From assembly GCF_001659605.2 (NCBI RefSeq), contig NC_035178.2, forward strand, positions 7,944,062-8,008,061: DNA of 64,000 bases. Reading direction: 5' to 3'. The notes under the pieces are model-generated. The model saw nothing but the letters and a program-made list of their open reading frames with translations. It searched no databases and was not told the DNA's origin. Numbering within the stretch: the stretch's first letter is position 1; each line of letters begins with the position of its first letter. Shown here in pieces: positions 60,101-64,000 of the stretch. This DNA comes from Manihot esculenta. Its lineage: Eukaryota > Streptophyta > Magnoliopsida > Malpighiales > Euphorbiaceae. The position numbers and the translations under genes were made by a program.

Positions 60101-61795
60101 ATATTCCTGAAGAATGTTCCAGTATATTTTAAAGCCAAAGAATGATTTTTGGACTTGTGATGTTGTTGATATAGGGACAATTGGGAAGATGCGAATCCTG
60201 CTTCTTGGGGAGCCAGTCCACAGTATCAGGTGAGTACTTGACATTGGCTTCTTAAACCTTACAAATTATTCTGTGTACTTGTAAAATTAATGTTGTTCTA
60301 TACCCTTTTTTCAGCCTGGAAGTCCTCCTTCTCGGGCATATGAAGCTCCTACTCCTGGTTCAGGCTGGGCTAGCACTCCTAGTGGTAGTTATAGTGAAGC
60401 TGGAACGCCAAGGGATAGCAGTTCTGGCTATGGTAGTTTACCTTCTCAGTTTGTAGTATTACTTGAGGGGAATTTCCCTTTTTTGACCAACTTTATGTAC
60501 TTGTAGCAAATGCGCCAAGCCCATATTTGCCATCTACTCCTGGGGGGCAGCCTATGACTCCTAGCTCTGCAGCCTACCTGCCTGGAACTCCTGGGGGACA
60601 GCCGATGACACCCGGAACCGGTCTTGATGTCATGTCTCCTGTTATAGGTTTGATTTGTGCTTTTCAATCTTTGATATTTTAGTCACGAGGATGTGAAGGA
60701 TTTATACAGACTATTATTAGGCTACATATGGCATGAAAAAAGAGTTCTAGCATGGCAACTATAAAATTTGGGGTTGAATCATGCTATTGCTTTACTTGTC
60801 TTCGGGAAATGAAAATGCATTTATTATCACTTCTGAAATATTGTCCATGTATATTGGTTTCAACTTCAGTTGGTTCATTGATTCCAGAAATGGAAGGGTG
60901 TGTCATATGGTTAAAGCTGCTTGAATTTGATTGACATTAATCTATTGTGTGCTTTTATGAATGCTAAATTCACTTTCTTTCTATGAAACTATAAAGATGT
61001 TAAATGTTAAATTTGACAGTAGGAATTGTATTTTTTTTTTGTCTTACTGCAAAGCCCGACTCTACCTGATCTATGAAGAGTGGTTTTGTCATTCTTTGAC
61101 ATCCTTTTGTATCTATTTTTAGCTAACCAACAAGTTGACCTTCGTTTAATTGCAGGAGGGGACAATGAAGGCCCGTGGTTCATGCCAGATATATTGGTTA
61201 ATGTACTAAAGGCTGCAGATGAGTCTTTTGTTGGTGTTATCAGGGAGGTGCTTCCGGTATGTTCTAGTGGACCTGTTTCTTCCCTTTCCTTGTGTAGAAT
61301 GTTAAGCATGATGCTTAGCCCCAGTATTGTTTCCTCTGCTTGCTTACTGTCCATTGTTTTACACTCCCAAATACATAACAAACCTTGTCCTTTAAGATCT
61401 TTTTAGTTTTTTAAATACATTAAAAGCCAATTTTGTTCTTGCGGGTGGCATCTCATAAGTTCTTTTTCCAAACACCTGTTCATTGGACACCTTGGACTCT
61501 CGAACCATTAATGTAATGAATTGATTAATGCTGGTACTGTATGTTTCAGGATGGATCCTGTAGGGTAATCCTGGGGGCAAATGGCAATGGGGAAACAATC
61601 ACGGCACTTCCAAGTGAAATTGAGATAGTGGTACCGAGGAAATCAGATAAGATCAAGATCATGGGTGGTGCACATCGTGGTGCCACTGGTAAGTTAATTG
61701 GTGTGGATGGCACTGATGGAATTGTAAAAGTAGATGACACTCTTGACGTTAAGATATTAGACATGGTTATACTGGCAAAACTCGCACAACCATGA
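54189..61795 (+). CDS. SPT5: Transcription elongation factor SPT5
   Basis: Large subunit of DSIF; with SPT4 it clamps RNA polymerase II and controls pausing and processivity in the nucleus. Twenty-two exons joined in frame with GT-AG borders: 54189-54516, 55331-55569, 55662-55808, 55921-56079, 56181-56264, 56516-56586, 56675-57032, 57124-57279, 57369-57466, 57548-57596, 57679-57831, 57908-58051, 58434-58527, 58676-58837, 58919-58967, 59054-59148, 59255-59333, 60175-60229, 60315-60432, 60507-60647, 61156-61256 and 61550-61795. The product is 1,041 residues, the usual size. Order: acidic N-terminus (1-170); NGN domain from PKLWMVKCAIGRERETAVCL to about 270; KOW1 (DTWVRMKIGTYKGDLAKVVD); KOW2 (KGDAVIVVKGDLKNLKGWVE); KOW3 (GNHVKVVSGTQEGATGMVVK); KOW4 (VRIIDGPCKGKQGPVEHIYR); KOW5 (VKIRQGPFKGYRGRVVEIKG); a Ser/Thr-Pro-rich repeat region (TPMRDP, TPGGQPMTP) phosphorylated in other species; and a last KOW (DKIKIMGGAHRGATGKLIGV). 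A poly(A) signal AATAAA lies just after the stop. Confidence 0.95.
54857..54869 (+). repeat. Run of 13 cytosines in SPT5 intron 1
   Basis: A homopolymer of C on the sense strand inside the first intron. Such runs are rare in this AT-rich window and prone to length variation and sequencing error. Confidence 0.9.
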
Positions 61796-62400
61796 TTGTT
61801 ATAATAATAAATGAATGAAATTATATCTGTTCATCGAGGATTTCATGTGGCGCCAACTCTTACCTCTCTCAGTTGTTGCATCAACTGCCATCTAGAATTC
61901 CTTTGTGCTTTTATTCAGCTATTGAAATTCACTCTATCCTGCTGAGGCGGCACAGTTTAATATTTGGACTTGCTTATTTTCATTTGCTTGAAACCCTTGA
62001 TTGCTTTAATTCTCCTCACAATGATGTGTATAATGGCAAATAATGTTCAATTAGTGTACAACTGATGGAATTAATTTTGGTCTTGCAAATCTAGCTCTTT
62101 TAAGTTCATTCGGTCCAATAGACTGACGAAGAAGGGGCCACCATGCATGGGTAAAATTAATAATTCTGTGTTTCATAGATGTGATTTAGCTTCAAAGCTG
62201 AAAGGGCAGGATATGGAAACACTTCTTTTCATTATTTATTAGAACATCAGGCAATTTATCGTACAAACAAGTACATTCCTGTACAAATTCTGTGTGGAAA
62301 AGAAGATGCTCTATTACATTCCTGCAAACATAGAACACACAATCATATGATATAAGATTGCTTCCCTCCTGGTTTCAAGTGGTAGATGAAGGTTTTTTCT
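61796..62400. other. Convergent spacer between SPT5 and ADH1
   Basis: Contains the SPT5 3' end (AATAAA at about 61806) and the ADH 3' untranslated part (minus strand, up to about 62200). The two genes converge with roughly 600 bases between stop codons. No other feature was seen. Confidence 0.5.
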
Positions 62401-62401
62401 A

Positions 62402-63953
<1,552 letters not shown>

Positions 63954-64000
63954 TTAGAGATCAACACTCAAAGCAAGACAGCCTTATTGTGATCAATGTA

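Overview
The window is plant nuclear DNA from a dicot, probably a woody rosid; the species is not determined. Evidence: intron-rich genes with GT-AG borders, plant-specific families (SEUSS, SWEET, GT47, plant class-P ADH), long AT-rich intergenic DNA, and many plant transposon relics (LINE, hAT, Tat-type LTR, tRNA-type SINE, Mutator-like). There is no sign of prokaryotic organisation.

Layout, left to right. (1) 1-2.6 kb: the 5' end of a SEUSS co-regulator gene on the minus strand, running off the left edge. (2) 2.9-17.2 kb: AT-rich, gene-poor DNA with a foldback MITE, a dead LINE, a hAT-type MITE with its 8-bp target duplication, and several GC-richer islands I cannot identify. (3) 17.6-19.6 kb: two small three-exon plus-strand genes that look like diverged tandem paralogues. 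(4) 21.8-23.4 kb: a complete six-exon SWEET1-type sugar transporter, minus strand. (5) 23.6-36.3 kb: AT-rich DNA with MITE, LINE and LTR relics, a fragment resembling mitochondrial trnE, and a broken PPR gene. (6) 36.4-39.9 kb: a complete eight-exon GT47 exostosin-type glycosyltransferase, minus strand. (7) 40.7-51.5 kb: two divergently transcribed host genes, a VWA/Vwaint protein (minus) and a TolB-like beta-propeller protein (plus), each disrupted by a member of one Mutator-like family. The copy in the propeller gene is about 5.6 kb. It carries the 5' parts of a plant mobile domain (PMD) gene and of a MuDR-type transposase, facing each other, between long terminal inverted repeats built from arrays of short palindromes. 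(8) 54.2-61.8 kb: a complete 22-exon SPT5 transcription-elongation gene, plus strand. (9) 62.4-63.9 kb: the 3' part of an ADH1-type alcohol dehydrogenase gene, minus strand, convergent with SPT5 and running off the right edge.

The intact genes are ordinary single-copy type plant genes with no evident joint pathway. The most unusual biology is the palindrome-array Mutator-like family at 41.9-49.8 kb: its terminal structure, its chimeric, doubly truncated gene content, and the one-sided loss of element end plus adjacent host coding sequence at both insertions. Exon borders below were worked out by eye from splice signals, reading frame and remembered family sequences; no database search was run.
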